Source: Nocardia blacklockiae (GTDB lineage Bacteria; Actinomycetota; Actinomycetes; Mycobacteriales; Mycobacteriaceae). Taken from it: DNA of 64,000 nt. The notes under the pieces are model-generated. The model was not told where the DNA came from, ran no database searches, and was given only the letters and a program-made list of their open reading frames with translations. Each line of letters begins with the position of its first letter. The first letter of the stretch is position 1. A program made the position numbers and the translations under genes. Location of the stretch: positions 124,001 to 188,000 of the forward strand of contig NZ_JADLRJ010000010.1 of NCBI RefSeq assembly GCF_015477355.1, given 5' to 3'. This document shows positions 7,616 through 15,757 of this stretch, one piece after another.

Positions 7616-8371
7616 TCAGTTCTCGCGTTCCGGGTGCCCGCCCGGGGGTCCCACGCGCGTGTGCACGGTGAGCAGCAGATGGTCGAAGTCCGCGCGGACC
7701 GCCGGCGGCGCCGGGAGGACGGTGTCGAGTTCGGCGATCAGCTGGGCGCACAGGTCGCGCAGCTTCACGTTGGTCTCCTGCGAGCGCCAGCGCAACACGT
7801 CGAACGCCTGGTGCGCGTTGATCCGGTAGACGCGCATCAGTACGCCCTTGGCCTGTTCGATGACGGCCCGGGACTCGTAGAGCCCCGGCAGCGTCTCGTC
7901 GAGGACCTCCTGGCGCTGCGCGGCGAAGGTCTCGGTGAGATCCAGGTAGTACCCGGCCGTGCCGACCACGACGCCCTCGTCGTCGATGATGCGGTCGGCG
8001 AGGACCACGGCCTGGTGCTCGCGGCCCGCGGTGTCCAGGAAGCGGTGCCGGCTGGAGAACGAGGCGCCGGAGCGCACCGCCTTGGTCAGGATCTCCTCGA
8101 CGTGCGCGCGGTCCTCGGGATGTTTGTGGGCGAGCAGCAGTTCGGTGGTCGGCACGATCTCGCCGGGGCGGTACCCGTGCATGGCGAATATCTCGTCGGA
8201 CCACTCCCAGCGCTGGTCGGCGAACCAGAAGCGAAAGCTCCCCACGGTCCGCCTCGGCGAAGGATAGGTGTCCGAATCGTCGCCCGCCGACTCGTCGACG
8301 ATTCTCCCGGTCTGCTCCGTCACGGGCAAAGTATTACCGGACCGCACCGGAAAATCCATCTCCACCAGCAC
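7616..8371 (-). CDS. PAS-ANTAR RNA-binding antiterminator
   Basis: A 251-residue protein with a PAS fold-3 domain ('FWFADQRWEWSDEIFAMHGY', about 50-70, and 'KHPEDRAHVEEIL'). At about 165-225 is an ANTAR domain with the family sequence 'RAVIEQAKGVLMRVYRINAHQAF'. ANTAR domains bind paired hexaloop hairpins in RNA and prevent transcription termination; the PAS domain would be the sensory input. Such PAS-ANTAR proteins are common in Mycobacteriales. No paired hairpin target was recognised beside it. The start is uncertain: GTG 8371, ATG 8359 and GTG 8323 are all in frame, and none has a clear ribosome site at the right distance. Confidence 0.83.
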   Translation of the reverse strand: MLVEMDFPVRSGNTLPVTEQTGRIVDESAGDDSDTYPSPRRTVGSFRFWFADQRWEWSDEIFAMHGYRPGEIVPTTELLLAHKHPEDRAHVEEILTKAVRSGASFSSRHRFLDTAGREHQAVVLADRIIDDEGVVVGTAGYYLDLTETFAAQRQEVLDETLPGLYESRAVIEQAKGVLMRVYRINAHQAFDVLRWRSQETNVKLRDLCAQLIAELDTVLPAPPAVRADFDHLLLTVHTRVGPPGGHPEREN

Positions 8372-8770
8372 TTTCGGGTCGGGACTGCCAGCATGTGAGG
8401 CTACCCGGTGCCGAAGACCCAGGTGGAAAGGGGTCGTTTCACCTCGGTGACGCTACGCCCGCCTTCCGGCTGCGAGGCGCGCGACGCCTTACCGGTCAGG
8501 TGCTCGAGTGCGGCGCGGTGCGGCACGTGCTCCACGACGCGCTCGCGCAGTCGGTCGGTTCCGCAGACGCCGCGGCATCGCCCGGCGGCCGGTGGCCGCA
8601 TCGGGGCGCCAATCACGCCCGGATAACTGTGCCCGGCGGTAGCGAATAAACGGTTTTTCGTGGAAATCGCGACGTCTCCGGCGTGCCGTCATTCTCAAGG
8701 TTGCGTTGTGAATGTTGCATGAGTAAAAGTGCTGTATCCGGGTCGGGAAATTCAGCGATAGGGGCACTCT
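8372..8770. other. About 400 bases without a supported gene
   Basis: This gap holds the 5' region of the PAS-ANTAR gene and the promoter region of the small membrane protein at 8771. A minus-strand frame (8401-8616) ends 'TEVKRPLSTWVFGTG' and has codon use like the neighbours, but overlapping frames on the other strand are also open and no ribosome site decides. The part from about 8640 to 8770 is noticeably AT-richer than its surroundings, as expected of a promoter. Confidence 0.5.
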
Positions 8771-8974
8771 GTGATCGCGACAGGCAAGGCTGAGATGAAA
8801 GCCCTCGCCCGTGGGGTCGAGCGAGGGTCCGTCGCGCTGTCCCTGCTGGTCTGTGTGTTGCTGACGGGTGGAATAGCCGCGATAACGCAATCGTGGATTA
8901 CATCTGCAATTGCATTTGTGCTGATATTTCTGGGATTGGCGGTGACGTTCCGGATCCTGCGTCCCTGGCGATAG
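8771..8974 (+). CDS. Small two-helix membrane protein
   Basis: A 67-residue protein beginning with GTG, 6-10 bases after the purine-rich GATAGGGG. It has a short polar, basic N terminus (about 20 residues), a hydrophobic helix 'SVALSLLVCVLLTGGIAAI', a short turn and a second helix 'AIAFVLIFLGLAVTF'. It ends in a basic tail, 'RILRPWR'. The two-helix hairpin with positive ends is a clear membrane topology. The coding sequence is less GC-rich than its neighbours. The function is unknown. Confidence 0.55.
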   Translation: MIATGKAEMKALARGVERGSVALSLLVCVLLTGGIAAITQSWITSAIAFVLIFLGLAVTFRILRPWR

Positions 8975-9018
8975 CGGCCGCCCGCCGCGGCCGGCAACGA
9001 CCGAGCATTCCGCACGCG

Positions 9019-10077
9019 TTACGGGGTGGTGCGCAGCGGCTGCGCGGTATCGGAGCCCGGTTCCCGTTCCGGCTCGGGCGCCGCGGTCTCGTCCGGCTTC
9101 CCGCGGACCTGCCGGTGCAGCCAGCGCTTGATCTGCTCGGCGCGGGTGGCGCGGGCGGGCCAGAACTCCTGCACGGTGGCATTGAATTCCGCGCCGAGGA
9201 TCACCGCGAAACCGAGGAAGAAGGTGAACAGCAGGAAGGCGATCGGGGTCGCGAGCGCGCCGTAGCTGATCCCGGTGCGGGTCACCCACGCCAGGTAGCG
9301 GCGCAGCGCGTCGCTGGCGGCCATGAAGAACACGCCCGCCACCAGCGCGCCGCCGAACAACCGGTGGAACGGCAGCGAACGGTGCAGCGCGAGTTTGTAC
9401 AGCGTGGTCAGCCCGAGGATGAGCAGCAGACCGGTGCCCGGGTAGTAGAAGCTGTCCAGCAACCGCAACCCGGGTTCGCGCCAGCCGTCGGGCAGCACCC
9501 GGCCGATCAGGGTGGGGCCCAGCGCCACCAGCGGCAGCACGAACACCGCGGCCACCAGGAACAGCACGTACAGCAGCAGCGCGAAGATCCGCTGCCAGAC
9601 CGGGTGCCGGGCGTCCTGCTGGTCGTGCGCGGCCACGATGGAATCGACGAAGGTCGCCATCGCCGACGAGCCGGCCCACAGCGACAGCACGAAGCCGACC
9701 GACACCACCGCGCCGCGCCCGCGGCCGAGCACGTCGGCGACGGTCGGGGCGATGAGATCGTCGACCACGGTGGCGCTGAACAGGTTACGGCTGAAGCTGA
9801 TGATCTTGCCCTCGACGATCAGCACGGTGTCGGGCCCGAACCAGCCGCCCACGTAGCCCAGACTGCCGAGCAGCCCCAGCAGCAGCGGGGCCAGCGACAG
9901 CGTCTGCCAGAACGCGGCGGCGGCCGACTTGGCGAAGATCGAATCGTCCCACGCCTTGTCCGCCACCCGCACGATCAGCCGCCAGGTCCGGACCAGCGCC
10001 CGCGCGGCGCGCCGACGAACGCCCGCGCCCGGACCGGGTGCGGCGCGGTCGTCCGGAGGGGGTGCGTGCGCGTCCAT
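9019..10077 (-). CDS. YihY/BrkB-family inner-membrane protein
   Basis: A 352-residue polytopic membrane protein of the YihY/BrkB family (ortholog of Rv2707, which in M. tuberculosis also lies near the sigA/sigB region). The family segment 'AKSAAAAFWQTLSLAPLLLGLLG' begins near residue 48. Six hydrophobic segments can be counted, with 'GYVGGWFGPDT' after the first and 'GISYGALATPIAFLLFTFFLGFAVILGAEFNA' in the last pair. The C-terminal 50 residues are charged and cytoplasmic. Despite the old name 'ribonuclease BN', the family has no nuclease; its role is unsettled, and transport or envelope functions have been suggested. Confidence 0.87.
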   Translation of the reverse strand: MDAHAPPPDDRAAPGPGAGVRRRAARALVRTWRLIVRVADKAWDDSIFAKSAAAAFWQTLSLAPLLLGLLGSLGYVGGWFGPDTVLIVEGKIISFSRNLFSATVVDDLIAPTVADVLGRGRGAVVSVGFVLSLWAGSSAMATFVDSIVAAHDQQDARHPVWQRIFALLLYVLFLVAAVFVLPLVALGPTLIGRVLPDGWREPGLRLLDSFYYPGTGLLLILGLTTLYKLALHRSLPFHRLFGGALVAGVFFMAASDALRRYLAWVTRTGISYGALATPIAFLLFTFFLGFAVILGAEFNATVQEFWPARATRAEQIKRWLHRQVRGKPDETAAPEPEREPGSDTAQPLRTTP

Positions 10078-10390
10078 CGTGCCTACAGCATCACCTACCG
10101 CCGGGCCGAATAGGCAAACAGTCGGAAAACGTGTCGCTCGGTATGGGTGCGGTGGTGGGCAAGGTCACAGCGGTCGGCCGGATCGCCGTCGAGGAGCCGG
10201 GACCCGGTGCCCGACCGCCTGCCGCGACACGCCCGGAACGCGGGCCGGGCCGGGTTTTCGCCGACGTCGCGGGAGGCGGCGGTGGCCACTGAAAATCGCG
10301 CCGTCCGGATGGCGCGGGGCGGCGGGACGGACCGCGACGCGGCCTCACGCGATTGGCTTGCTGTCGGTGCGGGTCGCTAATCTCTCTGGA
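10078..10390. other. Intergenic region between brkB-like gene and helicase
   Basis: 313 bases between divergent genes. Several short frames are open on both strands because of GC bias, but none has a convincing ribosome site or recognisable protein. The helicase GTG at 10391 is preceded by CTCTGGA. No clear terminator, operator or RNA was seen. Confidence 0.5.
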
Positions 10391-12103
10391 GTGACTTCGG
10401 GTGGTGCTGGTTCGTTACGTGCATGGCAGCGCAGGGCTCTCACCAAATACCTGACGACGAAGCCACGCGACTTCCTCGCGGTCGCGACGCCGGGCGCCGG
10501 TAAGACCACGTTCGCCCTGCGGCTGGCTTCCGAGCTTTTGGCCGACCGCACCGTCGACCAGGTGACGGTGGTCGCCCCCACCGAGCACCTCAAGCATCAG
10601 TGGTCGGCCGCCGCGGCGCGCGCCGGGATCGCGCTGGACTCGAACTTCTCCAACTCCACCGGCGGCACCTCGGGCGACTATCACGGCGTGGTGGTGACCT
10701 ACGCGCAGGTGGCCTCGCATCCCTTCAAGCACCGCGTGCGCACCGAGAACCGCCGCACCCTGGTGATCCTCGACGAGATCCACCACGCCGGCGACGCCAA
10801 GAGCTGGGGCGACGCGGCCGCCGAGGCGTTCGGGGACGCCACCCGCCGGCTGGCGCTCACCGGTACCCCGTTCCGCAGCGACGACTCGCAGATCCCGTTC
10901 GTCAACTACGAGCCCGACGAATCGGGTTTCCCGCGTTCGCGCGCCGACTACGCCTACGGCTACTCCGAGGCGCTCGCCGACGGCGTCGTGCGGCCGGTGG
11001 TGTTCCTCGCCTACTCCGGCGACGCGCACTGGCGCGACAGCGCGGGCGAGGAGTACTCCGCGCGCCTGGGTGAGCCGTTGAGCGCCGAGCAGACCGCGCG
11101 CGCCTGGCGCACCGCGCTGGATCCGGCGGGCGACTGGATGTCGAAGGTGCTCGGCGCCGCCGACACCCGGCTGCGCCAGCTGCGCGCCACCGGCATGCCC
11201 GACGCGGGCGGCCTGGTGATCGCCACCGACCAGGAGCGCGCCCGCGACTACGCCGAACTGCTGGAACACATTTCGGGGACGCGCCCGGCGGTGGTGCTGT
11301 CCGACGACCCCACCTCCTCCGACCGGATCGGCGAGTTCGCGGCGAGCACCGAGCCGTGGATGGTGGCGGTGCGCATGGTGTCCGAGGGCGTGGACGTGCC
11401 GCGCCTGGCGGTCGGCGTGTACGCCACCAGCGCCTCCACCCCGCTGTATTTCGCGCAGGCGATCGGGCGGTTCGTGCGCGCCCGCCGCCCCGGGGAGACC
11501 GCGAGCGTCTTCCTGCCCTCGGTGCCGGTGCTGCTGGACCTGGCGGCGCAGCTGGAGATCCAGCGCGACCACGTGATCGGCAAGCCGCACCGCGAGAAGA
11601 ACGGCCTCGAGGACGAGATGCTGCTCGAGGCCAACAAGCAGAAGGACGAGGCGGGCGAGGAGGAACGCAAGTTCGTCGCGCTGGCGGCCGACGCCGAGCT
11701 GGACCAGGTGATCTACGACGGCGACTCGTTCGGCACCGCCACCTTCGCCGGCAGTGACGAGGAGGCCGACTACCTCGGCATCCCCGGCCTGCTGGACGCC
11801 GAGCAGATGCGCGCGCTGCTGCGCGACCGGCAGACCCGCCAGGTCGAGGAGCGCAGCGCGGCGGCCGCCGGCGCCGAGTCGGGCCCCAGCGTCGCCGCCG
11901 CGGCCGAGCGCGTCGCCACCGCGGACCGCCTCGGCGAACTCCGCCGCGAACTCAACAGCCTGGTCGCCATGCACCACCACCGCACCGGCAAACCGCACGG
12001 CGTCATCCACGGCGAACTCCGCCGCGAATGCGGCGGCCCCCCAACAGCTCTCGCCACCGCGGACCAACTCTCCGAACGCATCGCCGCCCTCCGCCGCATG
12101 TAA
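10391..12103 (+). CDS. DEAD/DEAH-box (superfamily 2) helicase
   Basis: A 570-residue SF2 helicase. Motif I is 'VATPGAGKTTFALRLASEL' (about 26-44), motif II 'VILDEIHHAG', motif III 'LALTGTPFR' and motif VI 'YFAQAIGRFVRARRPGE'. The layout (short N terminus, RecA1, RecA2, then a charged helical tail) resembles XPB/RadD-like helicases that unwind duplex DNA. The gene frame is open far upstream to 9929, but that part reads as arginine-rich shadow sequence. GTG 10391 starts a protein that goes straight into the Q-motif-like 'RAWQRRALTKYL', so I use it. The C-terminal 110 residues are Ala/Glu/Arg-rich and probably alpha-helical. Its exact DNA role is not known. Confidence 0.87.
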   Translation: MTSGGAGSLRAWQRRALTKYLTTKPRDFLAVATPGAGKTTFALRLASELLADRTVDQVTVVAPTEHLKHQWSAAAARAGIALDSNFSNSTGGTSGDYHGVVVTYAQVASHPFKHRVRTENRRTLVILDEIHHAGDAKSWGDAAAEAFGDATRRLALTGTPFRSDDSQIPFVNYEPDESGFPRSRADYAYGYSEALADGVVRPVVFLAYSGDAHWRDSAGEEYSARLGEPLSAEQTARAWRTALDPAGDWMSKVLGAADTRLRQLRATGMPDAGGLVIATDQERARDYAELLEHISGTRPAVVLSDDPTSSDRIGEFAASTEPWMVAVRMVSEGVDVPRLAVGVYATSASTPLYFAQAIGRFVRARRPGETASVFLPSVPVLLDLAAQLEIQRDHVIGKPHREKNGLEDEMLLEANKQKDEAGEEERKFVALAADAELDQVIYDGDSFGTATFAGSDEEADYLGIPGLLDAEQMRALLRDRQTRQVEERSAAAAGAESGPSVAAAAERVATADRLGELRRELNSLVAMHHHRTGKPHGVIHGELRRECGGPPTALATADQLSERIAALRRM

Positions 12104-12120
12104 CCCGGCACCCGGCGGTC

Positions 12121-12205
12121 AGACATCCCGGCCGCTTTCGGCCGGGATCCATGCCTGCTCGCGTGGATTCCGGCCAGAAGCACGCCGGAATGACGGGGAA
12201 CCTTG
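12121..12205. repeat. REP-like palindromic intergenic element
   Basis: Two hairpins side by side. ATCCCGGCCG (12125-12134) pairs with CGGCCGGGAT (12139-12148) over a CTTT loop. A second stem then forms from ATTCCGGC and GCCGGAAT about 20 bases further on. The core pattern 'GCCGGAATGACGGG' resembles the extragenic palindromes found scattered in many bacterial genomes. It lies between the convergent ends of the helicase and TetR genes and may also serve as a bidirectional terminator. Only one copy is seen in this window. Confidence 0.55.
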
Positions 12206-12216
12206 GGCGGGCCTGC

Positions 12217-12825
12217 TCAGCTTGCGGGGACCGCGTCCGGCCAGGCGGCCAAGGCGCGGTCGATAGCGCGCTGGAGCTGGTCCAAGTCTGCGCCGTCGCG
12301 GGCCTGGACCGACAGGCCGAACAGGACGGTGGCGTAGAAGTCGGCCAGTTCGGCGGTGTCGGTGGCGGCGGGGAGGTCGCCGTCGGCGATGCCGCGGTCG
12401 AGGCGGCGGCGGATGTCTCGCACTGTGTCCCTGCGCTTTTCGGTGAGGAAGTCGCGCACGGCGGTGTTGCGGGTGGTGTAGGTGGACCCGGCCAGCACCA
12501 CCATGCACCCGCGCGGCGTGGTGCCCTCGACGTAGGCGCGGGCATTGTCGCGCAGCATGGCCTCGACGGCGGCGCGGGCGGTGGGCTGCGTGCGCAACGC
12601 CCGCGCGGTGTACCCGCCCTCGGTGCTGCCGTAGAGCCCGACCGCATCCCGGAACAGCTGCTCCTTGCTGCCGAACGCGGCGTAGAGGCTGGGGGAGTTG
12701 ATGCCCATGGCACCGGTGAGATCGCTCATCGAGGCGCCTTCGTACCCGTGCTCCCAGAACACCTCCATCGCGCGCCGCAGCGCCTGCTCGCGGTCGAAGC
12801 CGCGGGGTCGGCCACGTTCCGCCAC
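12217..12825 (-). CDS. TetR-family regulator
   Basis: A 202-residue TetR protein. Its N-terminal helix-turn-helix (about 10-55) contains '[32 protein letters not shown]', interrupted here only for description. The sequence is typical of the AcrR/YxaF branch with a TetR_C ligand domain. It is divergent from an SDR oxidoreductase, and 13-base arms of a perfect inverted repeat lie just before each gene's ribosome site (see 12836-12917). By the usual logic of such pairs, it represses both itself and the SDR gene until the SDR substrate or a related compound binds. AGGAGC lies 5-10 bases before the ATG. Confidence 0.88.
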   Translation of the reverse strand: MAERGRPRGFDREQALRRAMEVFWEHGYEGASMSDLTGAMGINSPSLYAAFGSKEQLFRDAVGLYGSTEGGYTARALRTQPTARAAVEAMLRDNARAYVEGTTPRGCMVVLAGSTYTTRNTAVRDFLTEKRRDTVRDIRRRLDRGIADGDLPAATDTAELADFYATVLFGLSVQARDGADLDQLQRAIDRALAAWPDAVPAS

Positions 12826-12835
12826 GGCAGCTCCT

Positions 12836-12917
12836 TTCTGTGTCGATCGTTAAATATACCCCTTGACGCCGCGCCGCGGGATCTGCTTGGCTCATTTATG
12901 TACTGATCGACACAGAA
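12836..12917. promoter_or_regulatory. Split inverted repeat between divergent TetR and SDR genes
   Basis: TTCTGTGTCGATC (12836-12848) and GATCGACACAGAA (12905-12917) are a perfect 13-base inverted repeat separated by 56 bases. Each arm lies directly upstream of the ribosome-binding site of one of the two divergent genes. This fits two operator sites for the adjacent TetR protein, one per gene, with the promoters between them (a TTGACG at 12863 could be a -35). Binding is inferred. Confidence 0.6.
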
Positions 12918-12929
12918 TTGAGGAGCAGC

Positions 12930-13670
12930 ATGAACGACCTGACCGGCACCGTGGCACTCGTGACCGGAGGCAGCCGGGGCATCGGCGCCGCGATCGCGCG
13001 GCGGCTGGCCGAGGCGGGCGCCGACGTCGCGCTGACCTACCGCGCGGGAGCGGACAACGCGGCGAAGGTGGTGGCCGAGATCGAGGCGCTGGGCCGGCGC
13101 GGGCTGGCCGTGCGGGCCGACAGCGCCGACGCGGGCGAGACCGTCGCGGCCGTGCACCGCGCCGCCGCGGAACTCGGCCGGCTCGACATCCTCGTCAACA
13201 ACGCCGGCATCTTCCCGGCCAAGCCCTTCGAGGAGTTCACCCTCGACGAGATCGACCGCGCGCTGCACATCCACGCCCGGGCGGCGTTCGTGGCGGCCCA
13301 GGCCGCCGTGTCGCACATGGGGGAGGGCGGCCGGATCGTGAGCATCGGGTCGAATCTGTCCGAGCGCGCGCTGTTCGGCGGTCTGGCGCTCTACAACCTG
13401 AGCAAGTCCGCGCTCAACGGATTCACCAAAGCCCTTGCGCGCGAACTCGGTCCGCGCGGCATCACGGTGAATCTGGTGCAGCCGGGGTCCACCGACACCG
13501 ACATGAACCCGGCCGGCGGCGACCATGCCGGTCAGCAGTTGCAGTTCAATCCGCTGGGCCGGTTCGCCGGGCCCGACGACGTCGCCGCCATGGTGGCCTT
13601 CCTGGCGAGTCCAGCGGGCCGGGCGGTCAACGGCGCGGTCGTGACCGTCGACAGCGGCACCAACGCCTGA
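12930..13670 (+). CDS. SDR-family NAD(P)-dependent oxidoreductase
   Basis: A 246-residue classical short-chain dehydrogenase/reductase. The cofactor loop is 'VTGGSRGIGAAIA' (about 10-22), followed by the 'NNAG' motif, 'SIGSNLSE' around the catalytic Ser, and the catalytic 'YNLSK' (Y-x-x-x-K). The C-terminal 'GAVVTVDSGTNA' closes the family pattern. The Ser of the usual 'YsaSKaAl' reads as in the family. Arg in the TGGSRG loop suggests NADP. The start is ATG 12930 with AGGAG at 12921-12925; an in-frame ATG at 12918 has no ribosome site. The substrate is unknown; regulation by the divergent TetR is likely. Confidence 0.88.
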   Translation: MNDLTGTVALVTGGSRGIGAAIARRLAEAGADVALTYRAGADNAAKVVAEIEALGRRGLAVRADSADAGETVAAVHRAAAELGRLDILVNNAGIFPAKPFEEFTLDEIDRALHIHARAAFVAAQAAVSHMGEGGRIVSIGSNLSERALFGGLALYNLSKSALNGFTKALARELGPRGITVNLVQPGSTDTDMNPAGGDHAGQQLQFNPLGRFAGPDDVAAMVAFLASPAGRAVNGAVVTVDSGTNA

Positions 13671-13717
13671 GTGCGGCCGCCGCGGGCGAGGCGTCCGGCC
13701 ACTGCGGCGAGCCGTCG

Positions 13718-14530
13718 TCAGCCCGCGAAATACCGTCCCGGCGAGACACCGACCGCGCGCCGGAACGCGGCGACATAGGCGCTGGCCGAGGCGTAGCCGA
13801 CGCGCTCGGCCAGCCGCGCCAGCGGCAGCCCGCTCGCCAGCAGCGGCAGCGAGGCCGCGAGCCGGACCTGAGTTCGCCACTGCCCGAAGGTGATTCCGGT
13901 CTCGGCGAGGAACAGCCGGGCCAGCGTGCGCGGGCTCGCGGCGGCGGCCGGGGCGAACTGCGCGAGGGTGCGGGGGTCGGCCGGGTCGCGCAGCAGCGCG
14001 TCGGCGACGACGCGGGCCCGCGGGTCGGCGGGCAGCGGCGCGCCCACCGGGGTCACCTCGACCGGTTCGAGCAGATCGAACACCACGGCCTCGGCGCGCC
14101 GCCGCCGCTCCTCCTGGAGCCGGTCCGTGCTCGGCAGCAAAGCCGCTGTGGCGCGGGGATTTTCGTGGTCTCCGGTGAGGTAGTCGAACAGGTCGTGCAG
14201 CAGGCGGTCGACGCGCAGCAGGGTGGGTGCGGCGAAACGCACCGGGCAGCGGTCCGGTTCGAGGAAGATGCCGCGCATCGCCGCGCCCTCGGAGGTGCCG
14301 GTGCGGTGCGGGGTCCCGCCGGGAATCCACAGGGCCCGGGTCGGCGGCAGCACCCACTGGCCGCCGCCGGTCTCGACGGTCAGCACTCCTCGTGCGGCCC
14401 AGGCGATCTGGTGCTGCGGGTGCCGGTGCGGGTCGAACCAGTGCCCGGCCGGGAGCGCTCCCACGCCGAACACCATCGCGGTGGGACCGGCGGGCGCGGC
14501 GAATTCGGGCAGGTGTCCGTTCTGCGACAC
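13718..14530 (-). CDS. AraC-family transcriptional regulator
   Basis: A protein of about 270 residues with an N-terminal cupin-like sensor ('HWFDPHRHPQHQIAWAARG' and 'PPTRALWIPGGTPHRTG'). The C-terminal AraC double HTH contains 'ETGITFGQWRTQVRL' and 'LAERVGYASASAYVAAFRRAVG'. Such cupin-AraC proteins often control efflux pumps or small metabolic operons. Two starts are possible: GTG 14530, or ATG 14587, which would overlap the start of the divergent methyltransferase gene. I prefer 14530 because it leaves a 55-base promoter gap. No obvious operator palindrome was seen there. Confidence 0.82.
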   Translation of the reverse strand: MSQNGHLPEFAAPAGPTAMVFGVGALPAGHWFDPHRHPQHQIAWAARGVLTVETGGGQWVLPPTRALWIPGGTPHRTGTSEGAAMRGIFLEPDRCPVRFAAPTLLRVDRLLHDLFDYLTGDHENPRATAALLPSTDRLQEERRRRAEAVVFDLLEPVEVTPVGAPLPADPRARVVADALLRDPADPRTLAQFAPAAAASPRTLARLFLAETGITFGQWRTQVRLAASLPLLASGLPLARLAERVGYASASAYVAAFRRAVGVSPGRYFAG

Positions 14531-14585
14531 AATCTGGCAGCGTAGCGTCTCGTGGTCAGCGGCGGGGACTCCTACCGTCACGGGC

Positions 14586-15155
14586 ATGGGAATGAATCTG
14601 CTGCATCGCCTGCTCTGCCGTTCCGCCGCCTGGGAGCGCACCAGCGCCACCCGCATCGTGCCGTGGGCGCTGTCCGGGGTGGAATTGGGCGACTCCGCCC
14701 TGGAGATCGGGCCCGGCTACGGCGCGAACGTCGAAGCCTTGCGGCGGCGGACGCCGGCGCTCACCGGGCTGGAGATAGACCCGGCGCTCGCGGAACGCCT
14801 GCGCGCCCGCAAGTCCGGGCGCCTGACCGTCCTCGACGGCGACGGCACCGCGATGCCGCTGCCCGACCGCGAGTTCAGCTCGGTCGTGTGCTTCACCATG
14901 CTGCACCACGTGCCGTCGCCGCCCCGCCAGGACGCCTTGTTCGCCGAGGCGTTCCGGGTGCTCCGCCCGGGCGGCGTCTTCGCGGGCAGCGACGGCCTCG
15001 ACAGCTTCGGCTTCCGCCTCATCCACCTCGGCGACACCTGCGTCCCCGTCCCGCCCGACACCGTCACCGACCGCCTCGCCCGCATCGGCTTCACCGACAT
15101 TGAAGTGGAAACCGGCACAACAAGTTTCCGCTTCCGAGCCCGCCGCCCATCCTGA
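14586..15155 (+). CDS. Class I SAM-dependent methyltransferase
   Basis: A 189-residue Rossmann-fold methyltransferase. Motif I is 'ALEIGPGYGANVEAL' (about 38-52), the acidic residue after strand 2 is in 'LTGLEIDPAL', and motif II is 'DGDGTAMPLPDREFSSVVCFTMLHHV'. The end of motif III is 'VLRPGGVFAGSD'. The protein is short, ending in the strand 'FRFRARRPS', as in ubiE-like methyltransferases. The substrate is unknown. ATG 14586 and ATG 14592 are both possible; no strong ribosome site is present at either. It is divergent from the AraC regulator, which may control it. Confidence 0.82.
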   Translation: MGMNLLHRLLCRSAAWERTSATRIVPWALSGVELGDSALEIGPGYGANVEALRRRTPALTGLEIDPALAERLRARKSGRLTVLDGDGTAMPLPDREFSSVVCFTMLHHVPSPPRQDALFAEAFRVLRPGGVFAGSDGLDSFGFRLIHLGDTCVPVPPDTVTDRLARIGFTDIEVETGTTSFRFRARRPS

Positions 15156-15174
15156 GCCCGGTGCGCCCGGTGGG

Positions 15175-15756
15175 CTAACGGGTGTTCGTCAGCGGTATCG
15201 GATTGCCGGTCGGGCTGAAAAATGTTGCGGGGTCGAGGGTGTCGAGTGGGGTCCAGCGTGGGGGTGGGGTGTCGGGATCGGTCGAGGTGGGGGAGGACTC
15301 GCGGTAGCCCTGGAGATCCAGTGCCAGCCAAGGGTTCTCGTCTATGCGGAGGGCGAGGGCGTAGCAGGTGGCGAGCAGGTGCAGGCAGCGGGGATTGCGG
15401 GCCGAGCAGGAGCAGTCGGAGTTGAGAATGCGCGGCGCGACGGGGATGCCGGCGGCGCGCAGGTCCGCGTGTACCGTGTCGGCGAGTTCGCCCGCGTCCG
15501 GGGGCAGGTGCGCGGCGATCGCCGTGCGCACGGCGGCGGGCAGGGGCGCGAGTTCGAGGTGGGTCACCGAGGCCTGCGCGCCGCGGTGGATGGCCGCGCG
15601 CACCGTGCGACCCTCGATCTCCAGCCGCACGCTGTCGTTGCGGGCGATCCTGCGGGCGCGGGGGAGCAGTGGTTCGGGCCGGGTGACGGTCAGCGGCTCG
15701 GCCAGCCGCACCCAGTCCCGGCCCCACGCGGTGTAGCCGAAATCGCTGTCGGGCAA
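15175..15756 (-). CDS. SWIM zinc-finger protein
   Basis: A 193-residue protein with the SWIM motif 'CSCSARNPRCLHLLATCYAL': CxC followed by CxH, at about residues 115-135. SWIM domains bind zinc and DNA or protein. It begins with TTG 3-4 bases after the stop of the SNF2 helicase gene, so the two are translationally coupled. This pairing is the same as M. tuberculosis Rv2101 (HelZ) and Rv2102 and is common in Actinobacteria. It suggests that the SWIM protein is an accessory subunit of the helicase. The residues after 165 are proline- and threonine-rich and probably disordered. Confidence 0.78.
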   Translation of the reverse strand: MPDSDFGYTAWGRDWVRLAEPLTVTRPEPLLPRARRIARNDSVRLEIEGRTVRAAIHRGAQASVTHLELAPLPAAVRTAIAAHLPPDAGELADTVHADLRAAGIPVAPRILNSDCSCSARNPRCLHLLATCYALALRIDENPWLALDLQGYRESSPTSTDPDTPPPRWTPLDTLDPATFFSPTGNPIPLTNTR

Positions 15757-15757
15757 C

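Noticed and set aside
8401-8616. Minus-strand small frame ending 'TEVKRPLSTWVFGTG'
   Set aside because: Codon use is gene-like, but other frames overlap, no ribosome site or family is visible, and the start cannot be fixed.
9929-10390. N-terminal extension of the DEAD/DEAH helicase
   Set aside because: The extra 154 codons are Arg/Ala-rich and overlap the divergent BrkB gene; GTG 10391 begins directly before the conserved helicase part.
12863-14545. Long plus-strand frame of 560 codons
   Set aside because: It runs across the SDR gene and antisense to AraC in another frame; the composition is that of shadow sequence.
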